From the NCBI RefSeq assembly GCF_003945595.2, contig NW_024104378.1, forward strand, positions 1,240,489-1,304,488: a DNA stretch of 64,000 bases. Reading direction: 5' to 3'. Under the pieces are notes generated by a model. It saw nothing but the letters and a program-made list of their open reading frames with translations. It ran no database searches and had not been told where the DNA came from. A program made the translations under genes and the position numbers. Within the stretch, counting starts at the first letter, position 1, and each line of letters begins with the position of its first letter. This document shows positions 1-12,900 of the stretch, piece after piece. This DNA is from Pipra filicauda. Lineage: Eukaryota > Chordata > Aves > Passeriformes > Pipridae.

Positions 1-834
1 GATGGAAATAATGGAGGGAAGGTCACATATATCACAGGGAACAATTATTTTTGTCCATCTACATAATACCATCATCTTGCTGGATTTTTTTTCTACCCTC
101 TTGGTACTGGCAAGGCGAGTGACTAATATATTTAGTGTTATGAGAACTCTGCAAGGCAATAAGGCAATGACATCACATTACTCAATTCGTCTCCTGTGTC
201 CTCTGAGGAGTCAAAGGTCTTGTGCACACTCAAAAGAAAATCAAGTGACCTAGTCTGAAATTAAACCACTTTCCAACATAAACAAAACCGAAGATCCAGT
301 ATTTTTGCAGTTATGACAAACTAATTTGAGACTTAACAGTTTGGCCCTTGCTTTGAATTAGCTTTTTTTTTTTTTTTTTTTTTGATAAGTGAAAGAAAAA
401 TGCCAAATGCTGTCAGAGTATAAAACTTTTTGGTATGAGATTTCTCTGTTAGACGATGTTTCGTATACTGATCTTATGCTGCCAATAACTAAAATACCTT
501 TTAATGTGTTCTGGCTTTTAATATAGCACTGCCTGCATTCCATATGTTTACCATTATCCATAGGCTCATCAGTCCCCTTTATTTTCAATAGAGGCAGTTG
601 TGGAAGGAGGCCAGAATGTGCAGCAACCTAGTTCCGGTAGTGAAATTAGCAACTGAACAATATTCCCAGAGAAATAGTCCTGTTCGCTTCTGGCCGTAAG
701 CCTATTTCAAAAAAATGTCGGTAGGAAAGGAGTTGTATGTGCAGGTATGTTAGAAAGAGCGTGTAATTTTTGTGTAACTATTGCACATGCAATATATCAT
801 ATGCTACACACATTCACAGACAATACCTCATGTG
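1..834. other. Intergenic DNA, no gene seen
   Basis: AT-rich sequence with a 21-base T run at 363-383. Open frames are at chance length. No repeat family was recognised. Confidence 0.6.
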
Positions 835-975
835 CAGCTCAGATCTTGACCATGTTGGGTAACCATTGGTGACTCCATTTTACAATGTAAGAAATCGAGG
901 TACTGAGGTGCAAGGATGCCAAGTAACTTTCCCAGAGTCCCGCTGTGAGTCTGAGCCAAGCTAGAAGCAGAATGT
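835..975 (-). repeat. MIR-type ancient SINE fragment
   Basis: The + strand shows CCATTTTACAATG, AGAAATCGAGG and CCAAGTAACTTTCCCAGAGTC in the order expected for the reverse complement of a MIR core (consensus cattttacagatgaggaaac ... aagtgacttgcccaaggtc). It is diverged, as expected for this old family. Ends are approximate. Confidence 0.55.
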
Positions 976-3900
976 AAGGCTGCAGCTCTGCAATGTCTTG
1001 TTCCTAGCGGCAATACTGGCTGGAGGTATTTCTGTGTTTTGTTCCATCCCTTGCTCTTCTCCCAGTTTACAAGCTGCAGTACAATGCCCCTGCAGCTCTG
1101 CCAGAACAGCTGTTTGTGGGGAAAGGCTGTGAAACATGTCGGGAAAGGGGCTCTAAGAAAATCTTTTTTTTTTTTTTTTTTAAAGACAAGAAGGCATTTT
1201 CGAAATCCAGACCCCTAACCCGATCCTATGTTGCTGCAAGAATCGTTTCATTAGCCTAGTCTGAAAGTAGAGAGAGGCAAAAGGCAAGAGAGGATGAGTA
1301 GACAGGAATGCCATAAGCCACCATTAGCACATCCAAGGCCTAAACTATCCATACATGCTGATGACATCCACATGGTACTCTGCAGAATGAGGTAGTAAAT
1401 TATCATGTGTCTTTCACTTACCTCATTTCAAATTCACTGTCTGCTCTCTGACATACTCTTCTTGTACTCCACTTTTTCTTAATGAACTATTTCAAAAAAA
1501 TCCCATAAACTCCTCCTATTCCCTGAACATGGAGTATTTATCCTCTGCTTACCCTATGTATGATTTTTGCATAAGTAATATTTAGGCATAGCATGTTGGC
1601 ACTTAGAGATGAAACTTAAGAGTTTTCTCAGCAGGAAAAAAGTATCTGTGGCATAAATTGTAGTCACTGGCTTTGCTGGAAAATGGCACTGCTTACCTGC
1701 ACCAAAGATACTGTGTTTTTTCTCATTAAGAAACTGATTTAATGTCAGTTTTACAGGTCCTACCCTGATAAGAGTTTTAGTTCATTCATCCCTTCATCCT
1801 TCCTCCCCAAGCAAACTGAAAATGCCATTTTAGAATAGCTGAGGCACATGATTTTGCAGAGAATGCAAGAAGAAAGCCCAGTAGATTGGCCATATATCCT
1901 GATACATGGTTGAAGGTAGGATCAGGTCACCAAATTTCACTCACGTGTAAGTTGGGTTAACACCTACCTCCCATATACATTGAGCAAGCAAATATACCCA
2001 CAGTTTTTAGTGCTGTCACTAGTGCTGTCCAACCTCATGGCATCAGAAGGAATTTTTTGGGCACAGAGAGGTAGTGTCACAGCCTCACCCCAGCCTGGTA
2101 CCAGCACCACAGGGATCATATTCCTGCACAGATGCCAGTGTGCAGAAAAGCATGTCAGAGATGGCTCCTGGATGACTGCCATGGCCAGGCTCCACGCCTG
2201 GATGCTGTGAGGTAGAGTGGTGGTGTGGCCTCCAGCCATGAATCCCTGGTGTAATGTACTTCCTTGACATCCCTCTAACATCAGAGAGCAGAATTGCTCT
2301 GTTCTCCATCTCCTTGCCACTCCCTGCTCCCCAACAGGCATGAGGCCTCCACCACTTTCTGCAACTCGGGAATCCCCTAAACCTTAAGGTACTCATCCAC
2401 CTCTAGGTACTTCAGTAACTGGGGAGGAATTCCAGTATAAACCTAGTGTATCCTCCATGTCCATTTTATCATCACTTTCCTCAAGCAGAACTAAAACAAA
2501 TTATGTATCACTACTATTTCAAAGCTGTGGTTTGGGTTCTTTTGCTTCTTTTCAGTTTCTTCACTGAATTTTTCTTTATTTCATTAACCTTGAATTTCCC
2601 AAAGTCCCCATCATATTTCTACATACTTTTACCTTTTCCTACTTAACTTATCTGGAGAGCTAAACACACAGAATGGTAGGGAAAGATGGTTTTAAGATGT
2701 GCTGGCTGCTCCTATGCTGGTCATTTGGAGCCTGGAGCATGTACAGAGCAAATCTCTGCCAGCTTACGTGGTTCTGCTTGTTTTCTGAGTAACACAGTTA
2801 TGTGGGATTTTATTACCTTTTCTCCATGGCTCACCTGAGACAAGCCTATCTTCTGCTTTGCAACAATGCAAGGAATGCTCCTCCTGCTTTGCTGCATTCA
2901 TACTCAATAGTTCAACCTGGAGTTATGAACATAATGTTGACATTTCCCAGGAAATCAGCCTGAAGGATCATGACTGGTTCCATCTGGCCTCGAAATCAAG
3001 GCGAGTATTAAAGCTTTTTTCTTATGTGAGTTGTCTGTTCTCTGTCTTTCTTTTTTCTTCTTTCTAGTGAAGAAATTGGGTAATTCAACTTTGTTTGTCA
3101 AACATTCAATATAAATTTTCATTAAATATATGTTCAGCACATATTTAACTTGTAGGGAATATATACTTGGAGGTGTAAATATAATTTTACATGTGTGTGT
3201 CAATATAAATGCATTTAAATACATAGCAAGCTAAATTATAATTTAATATAGGTCTCTGTATACAAGCCAGGATCCTAAAGTTCCTTGTCATGTGAAACCA
3301 AAGAAGATTCTTATCTCTCCTGTAAGTAAACACAATGAAGGCTGCTTGCAGATACCAGAGAGACCAAATACTCTAAATAGCGTGGTCTGACAGCTTTCCA
3401 GCTTTCCCAGTTTCATGTAGCTTTTAAGTATGCAAACACTGCAATCACACCAAGATCCAGGATTACAGAGCTTGTGAAAAAGGAGGGTGTAAATGGGCCG
3501 AAGGAAGTCCCATTTCATTCCTTATCCACTGGTTCACACTAATTATGCGATGTCACTGTGTCATCTTGTGTATCCTCAAGAACGTGAAATAAAAGGGGTT
3601 GGAACTGGATGAAGGACATGTGGAAATAGAAAATGAAGCTGAGAGGAGAAGAGGTATTTGCTATACTGTGTCTGCTTTGGTCTTGCTCTATATGCATGAA
3701 GCCTGAGTGATGCCACTGATGCAGAGGTTCCCCACCTACTCTTTTTTAATCTATGCTTGTAGACACAGTTGAGCAGTCTCAGCTGCCCAGCACCAGGAAT
3801 AAAAATCTGAAGAGAGAAACCTTCATGCTGCTAGATTCTGGAAAAAAAAAATCCAGAATTTTGTGGAAAAGATAAAATGTATGGAAACCTCCAGTACCTT

Positions 3901-4434
3901 CTGTACTCAATGAAAGAAACTCCACGCAAATTAAGGCATTAAGTGGCATGGCAGAAATGTGACTTGAATTCCTGACTGCTTCGGATGTGTCTCTACTGTT
4001 TTACACAGTGAAGAAGCCACATGTGGTACCCTGTGCAGTGATCTGAACACTAACTAGATGTTCCAGCTGGTTTCAAAAGCTTTCAACTGGGTGTATTTGC
4101 TGGAAATGTGACTTTTGGAGTACATCCACCCTTTTTCCCTTTCTCCAAGGGCTGCTGGTGTCTTTGCTTGTTTGTGGTGGTAGTCGTGGTACTTATGCTA
4201 AACACAGAAAAAGTAATAGAAATAACACCTTTGTGGAAAAAATCTGAATCGATGGATGCAGAGGATGAATATATTTTTCTTTTTTTCACCACATGCTGTT
4301 CCAGTGATGATGGCAGTGGCTTTGCCCTGGGTTGTATCCATATAATACAGAATGCAGCTGTGGTGGAGCAGGAGAAGTCGTACCAAAAAGGGATCATATC
4401 CCTGGCATCCTTAGACACCTAGAGTTCCCATGCA
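976..4434. other. Intergenic DNA, no gene seen
   Basis: AT-rich with scattered A runs (for example 1166-1182 poly-T). A very short AAGGGGTTGGAACTGGATGA word near 3594 resembles the CR1 3' UTR but is too short to call. The longest open frames (about 125 codons) are chance length. Confidence 0.55.
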
Positions 4435-5135
4435 TTGTGGCTACAAATCAGGGCGTGGCTGCTATGACATCTCCCTGGAGCCTTCTCTTCTCCAGGCTGA
4501 ACAACTCCAACTCTCTCAGTCTGTCTTCATAGGAGAAGTGCTCCAGCCCTCTGATCATCTTTGTGGCCCCTCCTCGGAACTTGCTCCAACAAGTCCACAT
4601 CCTTCTTATGTTGGGGCCCCAGAAATGGATGCAGTACCTTACAAGAGCAGAGGCAGGGAATCGTCTCCCTCAGCTTGCTGGTCAAACTTCTTTTGATGCA
4701 GCCCAGGATGTGGTTGTGTTTTCGGTCTGCAAGTGCACATCACTGGCTCATGTTGAGTTTCTCATCCACCAACACCCCCAAGTCCTTCTCCCCAGGACTA
4801 CTCTCAATCCATTCTCCACCCAGCCTGTATTTGTGCTTGGGTTTGCTCTGACCCATGCGTAGGACCTTGCACTTGCCCCTGTTGAACTTCATGAGGTTTG
4901 CACAGACCCACCTGTCAAGCCTGTCCAGATCCCTCTGGATGAGGTCTCTTCCCTCCAGCATGTCAACCACATCACACAGCTTGGTGTAATTGACAAACTT
5001 GCTGAGGGTGCACTCAATCCCTCTGTCCACGTCACTGAAAAGGTGTTAAACAGTGCTGGTCCCAATACTGACCTTTGAGGAATGCCGCTCCTCACTGGTC
5101 TCCACTTGGACATCACACCATTGATCAAAACCTAT
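4435..5135 (-). mobile_element. CR1 LINE fragment (3' reverse-transcriptase region), inactive
   Basis: On the - strand two overlapping frames encode the C-terminal part of a CR1 reverse transcriptase. One has PVRSGIPQRSVLGPALFN. The other has GIECTLSKF, IQRDLDRLDRWVCANLMKF, GKCKVLRMG, HKYRLGGEWIESS and EKDLGVLVDEKLNMSQ, and degraded frames continue leftwards. The usual FADDTKL block reads FVNYTKL, so the catalytic Asp pair is lost, and the frame is broken. The element is truncated at its 5' side (right end). This CR1 type is characteristic of birds and supports an avian source. Confidence 0.9.
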
Positions 5136-8100
5136 CTGGAATGTTATATACTTGAATCATGATTATATGATGAATATTTAATTTATGTTCATTGTATATT
5201 TAGGGAAGTGTTACAGACTCAGAATACACCTAATAATATTTTAACTTATTGAAGATCAAATTAGAGTGCCAGGAATTTGAAATATGACCTTATGGTGGCT
5301 AAAGGGAAAATTCAAACACTTAAGACATTTTATAACATAAAGTACTGTGGTTTTAAAAATGGAGAACTTTGCTCAGAAAATTGGATTTTGCAGGACCCAA
5401 TTAGTTGGGTTCATTCTTTTGAACATGACTGTTTCATTTTTTTTAATGAAGGCTTTGAGTTCCCTTGTGTATTCTGGGACTATTTGTTTATCCAGAGAGG
5501 ATCACATGCTGGTACGAAGAATTAGTTGCAATATGAATGGGCAAGTAAAGCAATACACGTTAATAATGCAGAATGTAACCCTTAAAGGGAAGTATTACTG
5601 GCTTCTCTGGCTTGAGCTCCTGCTGTCAGGGAAAAAAAAAACATAATTTTGAAATTACTGAAGTTGGTGAATCCCATGGAAGGCATATGAAGAAGAACAC
5701 ATAGTGGAGAAATTGAAGGTTTTCTTCATACTTTAGATGAGGAAATAGTAGGGTGAGATGAGTGTATATGAGAATGAGACAGTGAAGAAAACAATCTGAA
5801 ATGACGAGCAGTGACTGGCTGAAGATGATGCAGAGCAAGACCTATGTTATACAGTTTTTAAAGCAGAATTAACTTAGAAACAAATCAGGAGGGGATGCGT
5901 GCACCTCAATAAAAAGCTAGATCAATTCTTGAGATTGGTTTTTTTTAATGTAAGAAAGGAGGCAACATAGAAATTGCTACAATAAAGAGAAGACAATGAA
6001 ATCTTGGATACTCTGAATGAGAGGAGAAAATGTGGGATGTCATGGAGAGAGAAATTAACAAGTGACCAGACAGAGTGGGGAATAAAACAGTGGCTAAACC
6101 ACTAAAATATCAGTATAACCACAGTGGTATAAAAATTAAGAGCTACATTTTCTGTAGATTCATTCACTTTTCAGGATTTGTTTCCCAGTTTTCTGATATC
6201 AAAAATCTCATTCAAAGGGGTCTTCAGGAATTTCCTAAATGCATGACAGCTACTTCTTGATTAAAGCGTAGATTTTAGTGTGACTTTTAGGAACAGATGG
6301 AAGAGTCTAAATTCTAATTTTAGTTTCCAATGTTACCTGAAGACTGACAGAGTCTGGATCTGCCCAAGCTTTTAGGTAAGGTTGTCCCACCTGAACATAG
6401 TGAAGAGGATGCAGCAGCTGCCATGTGTACAAAGCACATGGCAGCTGATAGGGAGAGGAAAAAGATTTTCTGTGTGTCTATACCCACTAAAGAGGGTCTT
6501 TCTTAGTAGTTTTCAGATGGACAAATGTTTCATGGCTGTCCACAGCAAGAAACCCAAGTTCTTAATCTCTCTCCCAAAAGCCCAGAGGGACTTCAAGACC
6601 CTGAAGCCCAAAGCCTCCTCAGTCCTCCCACATCTATTCTCACCTTGCTCCAGACACTGCATCAGATTCCTTCTGTTTACAGACCTCTTCCATGTCCTTT
6701 CAGTTTTATGCTCCCTCCCATGTTGCCCAGACACTCCCTTTTCTCTGACTTGTCTCTGCTGCCCTCAGAATTTAGCACATCGCATGTGCTTTAGCTTGTT
6801 TCCCTGGCCCCTCCAAAACTCAGAACACTTCAGACTCATGCCCTGACCTCCCTATCACTCACACAGCTCACCAGCACCCACAGTCAACACCCTGCTGTGC
6901 AGCACAGCCAGCCTCCATCTGCCTCCATCACAGATAACACCTCAAAATCAGACTCTATCCAAACAATTCTTTCACTAAATAGTCCCCTAACCTCCAAGGA
7001 CAGGTCTGAAAGAAACACCCAAAAAACACTGGATATATGATAGCCCCAACCTTTGACTAAAAAATGTATCCTTCAATTCTTAAGCATGACTTAGCCATAG
7101 CTTTCTTCTTTCTATAAAACTATAAAAGGCAGAAGAAACCATGTGGGGATTCACTTTGTTGTCATGGGTGCTCTAGTCCATTCAGATAACCGCATGTGTC
7201 TTACTCAAAGATTGGTGTATTTCAGACTTCAAGAAATTACTGCAGGCAGAGAACAACATCAGTCAGGAGGCCCCTGTACTGTGGAGATGACCAGACAGTG
7301 CTGTTGCAGTCCTGGAACTATCTGGTTGAGGCTAACTTCAGCTGACAAAAGGCAAAGCCACAACAGGAAGAGGCCAGACCCCTCACTTCTTCAGAGGAAA
7401 ATACAAACAAAATCACAGCATTCCCAGGTTTCAATCAGATCATAACCTATCAGGCAGTCTTGCTAGCTGCTGTTCAGAAACATAAGATTCATTTAACTCG
7501 TTGTCTTAATGAAAAAAGGCGAATGTTGTGAGATGACTCTTTCTCACAGTGACCGTAAAAGAATGGTGTGACCAGAGGAACCCATCAGCTCCCAGAGTCC
7601 AAGACCAGCAAAGACCACCAGGATAATGCAGGCCAGCCTCCTCCTTCCGTTTGCAAACTCAGATCCAACTCATTTTGTTGCTAGAGGTGCCAGATGGTCA
7701 CGCTTTTCAGAAACATACCTAAGCTTACTGAAGTCTGTGGTCTTCTGTGGTAAAATGCTCCCATGTTTAATTACTGTTACAGATAGGAAATTGCTTCTTA
7801 TTCAGATTAGGAGGACTTTGTCTCCTTGCTCCTGGATGTTGTTACATTTTTTCAGCAAGTCTGAAAGTCCATTGTCCCAGAGGAGCGCAGCTTTCACAGT
7901 CATTTACAGATCAAAACCCAGTCTTTGATGTAGCTGGGACCTGAGTCATTAATTTTTTCAGAAATTAGGACTGTGTCATCAGACTGATGCTGGAAGCTAT
8001 GGGAAGCCACCAAAGGGGTTTGAACCTAAAATGATGTGCATGTGGTGGCCTGAGGCTGAGATGGGATACGCCTCCTTTCTGTACCAGCTGGAGCCTGTGT

Positions 8101-9880
8101 ATCACCAATGCATTTAGCTCAAGACACATAAACCTCAGTAAACTATCTTGGGAGGGTGGGGATGGACCCTGAAGAAAGGTGAATGGGCTTTGCTCCCACC
8201 TAGAAGGAAGGGATTATCTCATTAGCAAGTAGGGTCTAACACTTCTCCATCCAAGTAGAGAGCATCCAAAGAGTTCAAAACAGTTCGGATTCAGCTTCAA
8301 TCCATTATTTCTCCTCCAGAAGGCATGGGTGCATCCCTGTAAGAGTGGACACTTCCCCCTCATTAGGGTAGTTAGACCCTAAGGCTTGCCCACAGGAAGA
8401 TTGGGTGGAGTGCAGAGTCAAACCTTGACTCCCCAAACCCCACACTAGTTCCTTCAGGAAGAGCTTTCCTCCTCACTTTCAGCCCAGCTGAGCTGAACCT
8501 GAGCATGGTCATCCAGAGAAATGAAGACAGAAACTAAGACTCAAAGGGCGGAGACAGGGTTGATGAGATTTCAGGACTGAGAGGGTAAAAAAGAGCACAT
8601 GAACATTTAACAATAATAAGGAATAGCAAGTAAAAGAAAATGCAGCCACAGAGAACCCTCAGGGACATCAACAGAGTGAGAGAGGAAGGAAGAAACCACA
8701 AAATAGCCTGAAGGCTGGGGGTGGTTGCTGACTGTTGAGCTCTCTCAACAGTCTCTGAGTTAGGATTCTATGCAAAGGTCGTAGTTTTTAACTCCAAGGT
8801 TCTCTTCACTTCTAAACTGTCAAGGTTTTCCCATGGATAGAAATCATGAAAAAGGGACCTAGTCCCTCTCTAGCTGCAGATGTACTGTCATGGTGAAAAA
8901 TCAGTTCCTTAATCCAAAAACCACCTTATCCTGACAAGGATGTGAGCAGAAGAACAGAAAACAATGATTCCAAAATGTCTAGGATACCAAGAGTTTCCTG
9001 AGAAACACATTAACAAAACCTCTGTAAAAAAGCATATTAAAAAACTCCTACTAAACTAGATAATATAGAGAAAATATTTACTCTAGAAACTTATATTAAT
9101 GAGCAGTAGATGCTTAGAATATGTGATCACACAAGGAACTTTCTATCTGCTAGACATGAGTGCTGAGGGATGTGAGAAGATTAGCAAGGAAGCTTATTGT
9201 AGCACATGTAATCTATTTTTCATTTCAATGAAAATTGGGAGGTGTGGGAAAATTTAAGAAAAAAGAAAAAAAATAGTAAATACAGTACTACTCATCCAAA
9301 AAGGAAGAATAACTTTGGCTATCATTGTCCCACGGGAAAACATTTTAAATGGCTGCAGATAATGGACTCCTAAGCAATACCAGAGCTCATTGTACACAAC
9401 AACTTTCATTAGATATGCTTAATCATTAGAGGAAGGAAAAGCAGTAGCAATCATACTTGGAAGTATGTGTTTGGCCTCTATGTTTTGCACAGAAATAAAG
9501 CTGTCTTGGGCATGTATAGTTCTCATGGAGACCGAGGACTTGACAAAGGGCAAACGATAAACAAAGGCAGTAAAATGGCAAAATATAGAACATAAGCAAA
9601 GTGTCTAAGGGTTCAAATCAAAAGAACTAAGTATTTTTGCTTAGCTTATTTGTACAGTTTATGTGTACATGCACAGCACACAGGAAAAAAAAGCGCCAAG
9701 TAATACATTGTAGCATGAACTGCAATGAACATGAAGGTCTTGCTGTGAATGATAGTAGGCTCAGACCTGTTAAATACTTTTCTCATGAACTGGGGGATGA
9801 GATACAAATATTTTCTAAGAGACGACTGAAAAGGTTATGACTGCATGAGGCTCTCTGCAGTATGGATGCAAAGAAAATGG
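5136..9880. other. Intergenic DNA, no gene seen
   Basis: Mostly AT-rich. The section 6500-7000 is C-rich. ACTATAAAAGGCAG at about 7118-7131 is a good TATA-type word and might mark an old LTR promoter, but no LTR ends were recognised. A perfect 10-bp hairpin (GACTGTTGAG, CTCT loop, CTCAACAGTC) lies at 8730-8753. No coding exon is recognised. Confidence 0.5.
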
Positions 9881-9886
9881 AAGAAG

Positions 9887-9996
9887 AGAGCAGATGTTTG
9901 GAGGTCAAGGAAATTTCTGGGAATCAGATATCTCTAGAGGTAGCCACCAGGCAAGGAAAACTGAGCTCCTGTTAATGACCTCCAAACATCTGCTCT
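9887..9996. repeat. Inverted repeat, 21-bp perfect arms
   Basis: The left arm 9887-9907 (core GCAGATGTTTGGAGGTCA) is the exact reverse complement of the right arm 9976-9996, with a 68-base spacer. Outer flanks keep partial complementarity for about 20 more bases (GAAAATGG versus CTATTTTCT). It could be a relic of a small inverted-repeat element or a hairpin-forming locus. Confidence 0.75.
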
Positions 9997-12900
9997 GCTC
10001 CCTCCCCTCTATTTTCTACTATGATTAGGAGGATGTCTTATACAACCATGATTTGTCTCTGGTAGGTTAGGGAGTTTGGCTGACTTCCAGTCCCTGTTTG
10101 AAGTGGATGTTTCTGCTATGAAGTTTTTGCTGTATCCTTTTCAAATAATTATCAATATCCATTCTCATCTTTCTTGAAATAACACTGAATTGTGCTTCTG
10201 CCTCTGTTTCCTTCTCTTTATGTTACAACTTTTTTCCTAAAAAATATTTCCTAATGTGTTAATCTGGTGAAGCACTGTAGTTCTGAGATGGCAGATTTGC
10301 TGCTACAAGGTAGACAAATCTTGTTTCACAATGTTGACCACCAAAGCAAATCAGAGGTTACCTCAGAGAGCTCTCTTCTACTGGTCAGTCACCTGAACGT
10401 AATGAAGCTTTACACTATGATGCTGTTTAAGACTCAGCATCTGCAGCAAATTACGTGCTCTCTGTATCGTTGCTGCAGGAAAAAGAAAAAAAAACATCCA
10501 TTGTCTCAATGTGTAAAATTAAATTTTGTACTGGTAGAGACGAGTAAACCAGTGGAAGGGAGGCAGTTTTTCTTTAGTGGGCTAGTAAAACCTCAACTGT
10601 CAAGGAATTTGCTTTATGAAATATTGTTTGAATACAATGTCCCCAGGCTGGCTGGGAACGGGTGGGCAGCTTTGGTAAGCTCGTCTGGTTCTGTTGCAAG
10701 CTAGAATTTCCCTCCTCCCTCCATCACTTTTATATGAAAAAAAAAGTAAATGAAACAACAGCCTGATTTTAGCATAGATGACTTTATATGACTATATAAG
10801 TGGGAAACTAAATAGAAGTCAGATGGAGAAGACGAGATGTGAGGAGAATATAAAAATAAGGAGATGGCCACAGGAGCCAAAAGCAGCAAGTAACAGCTCT
10901 TCAGAAGACACAATTACAGTAAACGGTTTGTTTCATGAGGGTAGAGCTAAACAAACTTTATTTCCCCCAACATTTTGTTGTATGCACCTTAATAGCTTTT
11001 TCAGCATCCTCAACTCCCTGTCATCCTCTACCATTCAATAGCCCTCCTATATCTATCTGTCTTCTTTGTATTGTGGCTGATGGATCAGGCAACACACAGC
11101 CGCCAAAGGTTGATCTCAGTTATATGTTTCTCGGTGGAGGTACTAAATAAGGTCTTCCTCCTCTGTTTAGAAAGCTACATTTACAATGGTTTAAGGCACT
11201 TTTTATCTCTGAGGCATCCAACCACCTCTTGAATTCCTCTGAAACTAGACTGCTCTTTAAGGAGGACTGATGATTGTGGAGACTCTGTCAATTGACAGAT
11301 ACAGGTAGATGTTGAGAATAACATATAGGTAGGCATGACATGCCAACAAATTAACATCTTAGGCAGTTCATCTAAATATGATGTTCAATATGACAATATA
11401 TACAGGCAGAATTAGAGGAGACAGAAAAGAAGAAACTTAGAACCAAATCTTCATGAAATAAAATGCGTTTGCATTGTTACAGTGATCAGGTAACAGCCAA
11501 TAGATAAATAGTAACGACTTCTAATGAGAAAACTAAATTAAATTTAAGACTCACCTAATTCAATGAATAATAGGCTATTTAAAACAAGAAGCAGTGGGAT
11601 AAGGTTCCACATTAAAATAAAAGATAACATATAAATAGCTTATAACAAGGCTGATGGTTCAATGTGTGCTATAACTTGGCATACAGCAGAAGGTTGATAT
11701 TCAAGAGGACTTGCAACGTAAAAGGTGAAGGATTTAGACTGAACAGATGGAGGAAGAGAAAGGGGACAACAACATTGGAAAAAAGCATGGAAATGTTGTT
11801 TTCCATGAAGAATGGAAGGATGAAGAATGAGTGCTGTAGCTGCTGTGTTCACAGGAGCCAGGACACAGGGAAGAGGCACTGCACTTCTACAGGACTTCAT
11901 GGGTCCTAGCGTTTTGACATCCAAGATATCATTAGATATCCATTCAAGATATCATTAAAAAGTTGGCATATAGCTCATATTTATAAAAAGAGGTGAGAAG
12001 AGACATGGGGACTGAATGAGCTTGAAAGTGATCTGTCTGTCCCCTTACAATTGGACTTACCCAAGCAAGCTCTTGATCCCACCTTTGCTCACACAATTGA
12101 AGTTGAAGGCTGCTTAAATCGGTCTCTTGAACTTTGCTTAGCAAAGTTCCTTTGCAACCAGAAACTGGGATAAGTTCACCACAGTGTAATGCTCCACAAA
12201 CTTTTATTTTTCCTCATCTAAGCCCTCGGAAAGAAAAATTTTCTGTCTCAATTTTTATAATTCAGGGAATTATTGTTGATTTGAATGTATGTCTTTGAAA
12301 AACATGTTCTCTCAGCAGTGTCTTTTTTGCCATCATGGATTTTTGAACTGTTTTCAAATTAGATTTTTCTTTTTTTTCGGATGCCAGTGTTGACACACAT
12401 TGAAGAAATTTCAGTCTCTCTGTTCTACAGGTGACAGCATAATGTTTTCTTTCTGTGGAATTAAGTCATTAGGGTTCAAAGTCAAGAAAGGGAGTTACAG
12501 CAGAAAAGTTAAGAAAGTTATGCATTTGAGGGTCTGGATAGTACAGCTGAAACCGAATCATTGACTTATTGACTCATGGAAGAATGGCATCTTATGATAG
12601 ACTTAGATGGGGATTAAGTTTGATGAATTTGAACCATGAGGATATCTTTTCCTTTCTAGCATTTAAGATTATAACTCAATCTCTCAGTGAACAGACAACC
12701 TTGAAGCTTTCTTGCAGGAACTTGGTATGGGAATCGCTCACTAGAGGCTGGCTATTGCATTTACAGTAGGAGGATCTCACTTAGACTAGACAATTATGAC
12801 ACAGAGAGACTTAGGCAAAATGAATCCCATTGTTAAAACGTGCAATAGTTTTGCTGGGAAGGGACCCTGTTCAATAAAATGCTACCATACACTATAAGGT

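Noticed and set aside
3580..3625. Short word resembling the CR1 3' UTR (GGGGTTGGAACTGGATGA)
   Set aside because: Only about 20-25 bases match and no CR1 terminal repeat follows, so it is not enough to call an element.
6382..6846. 154-codon + strand open frame
   Set aside because: It lies in a C-rich stretch low in stop codons, with overlapping alternative frames and no similarity to any protein I know.
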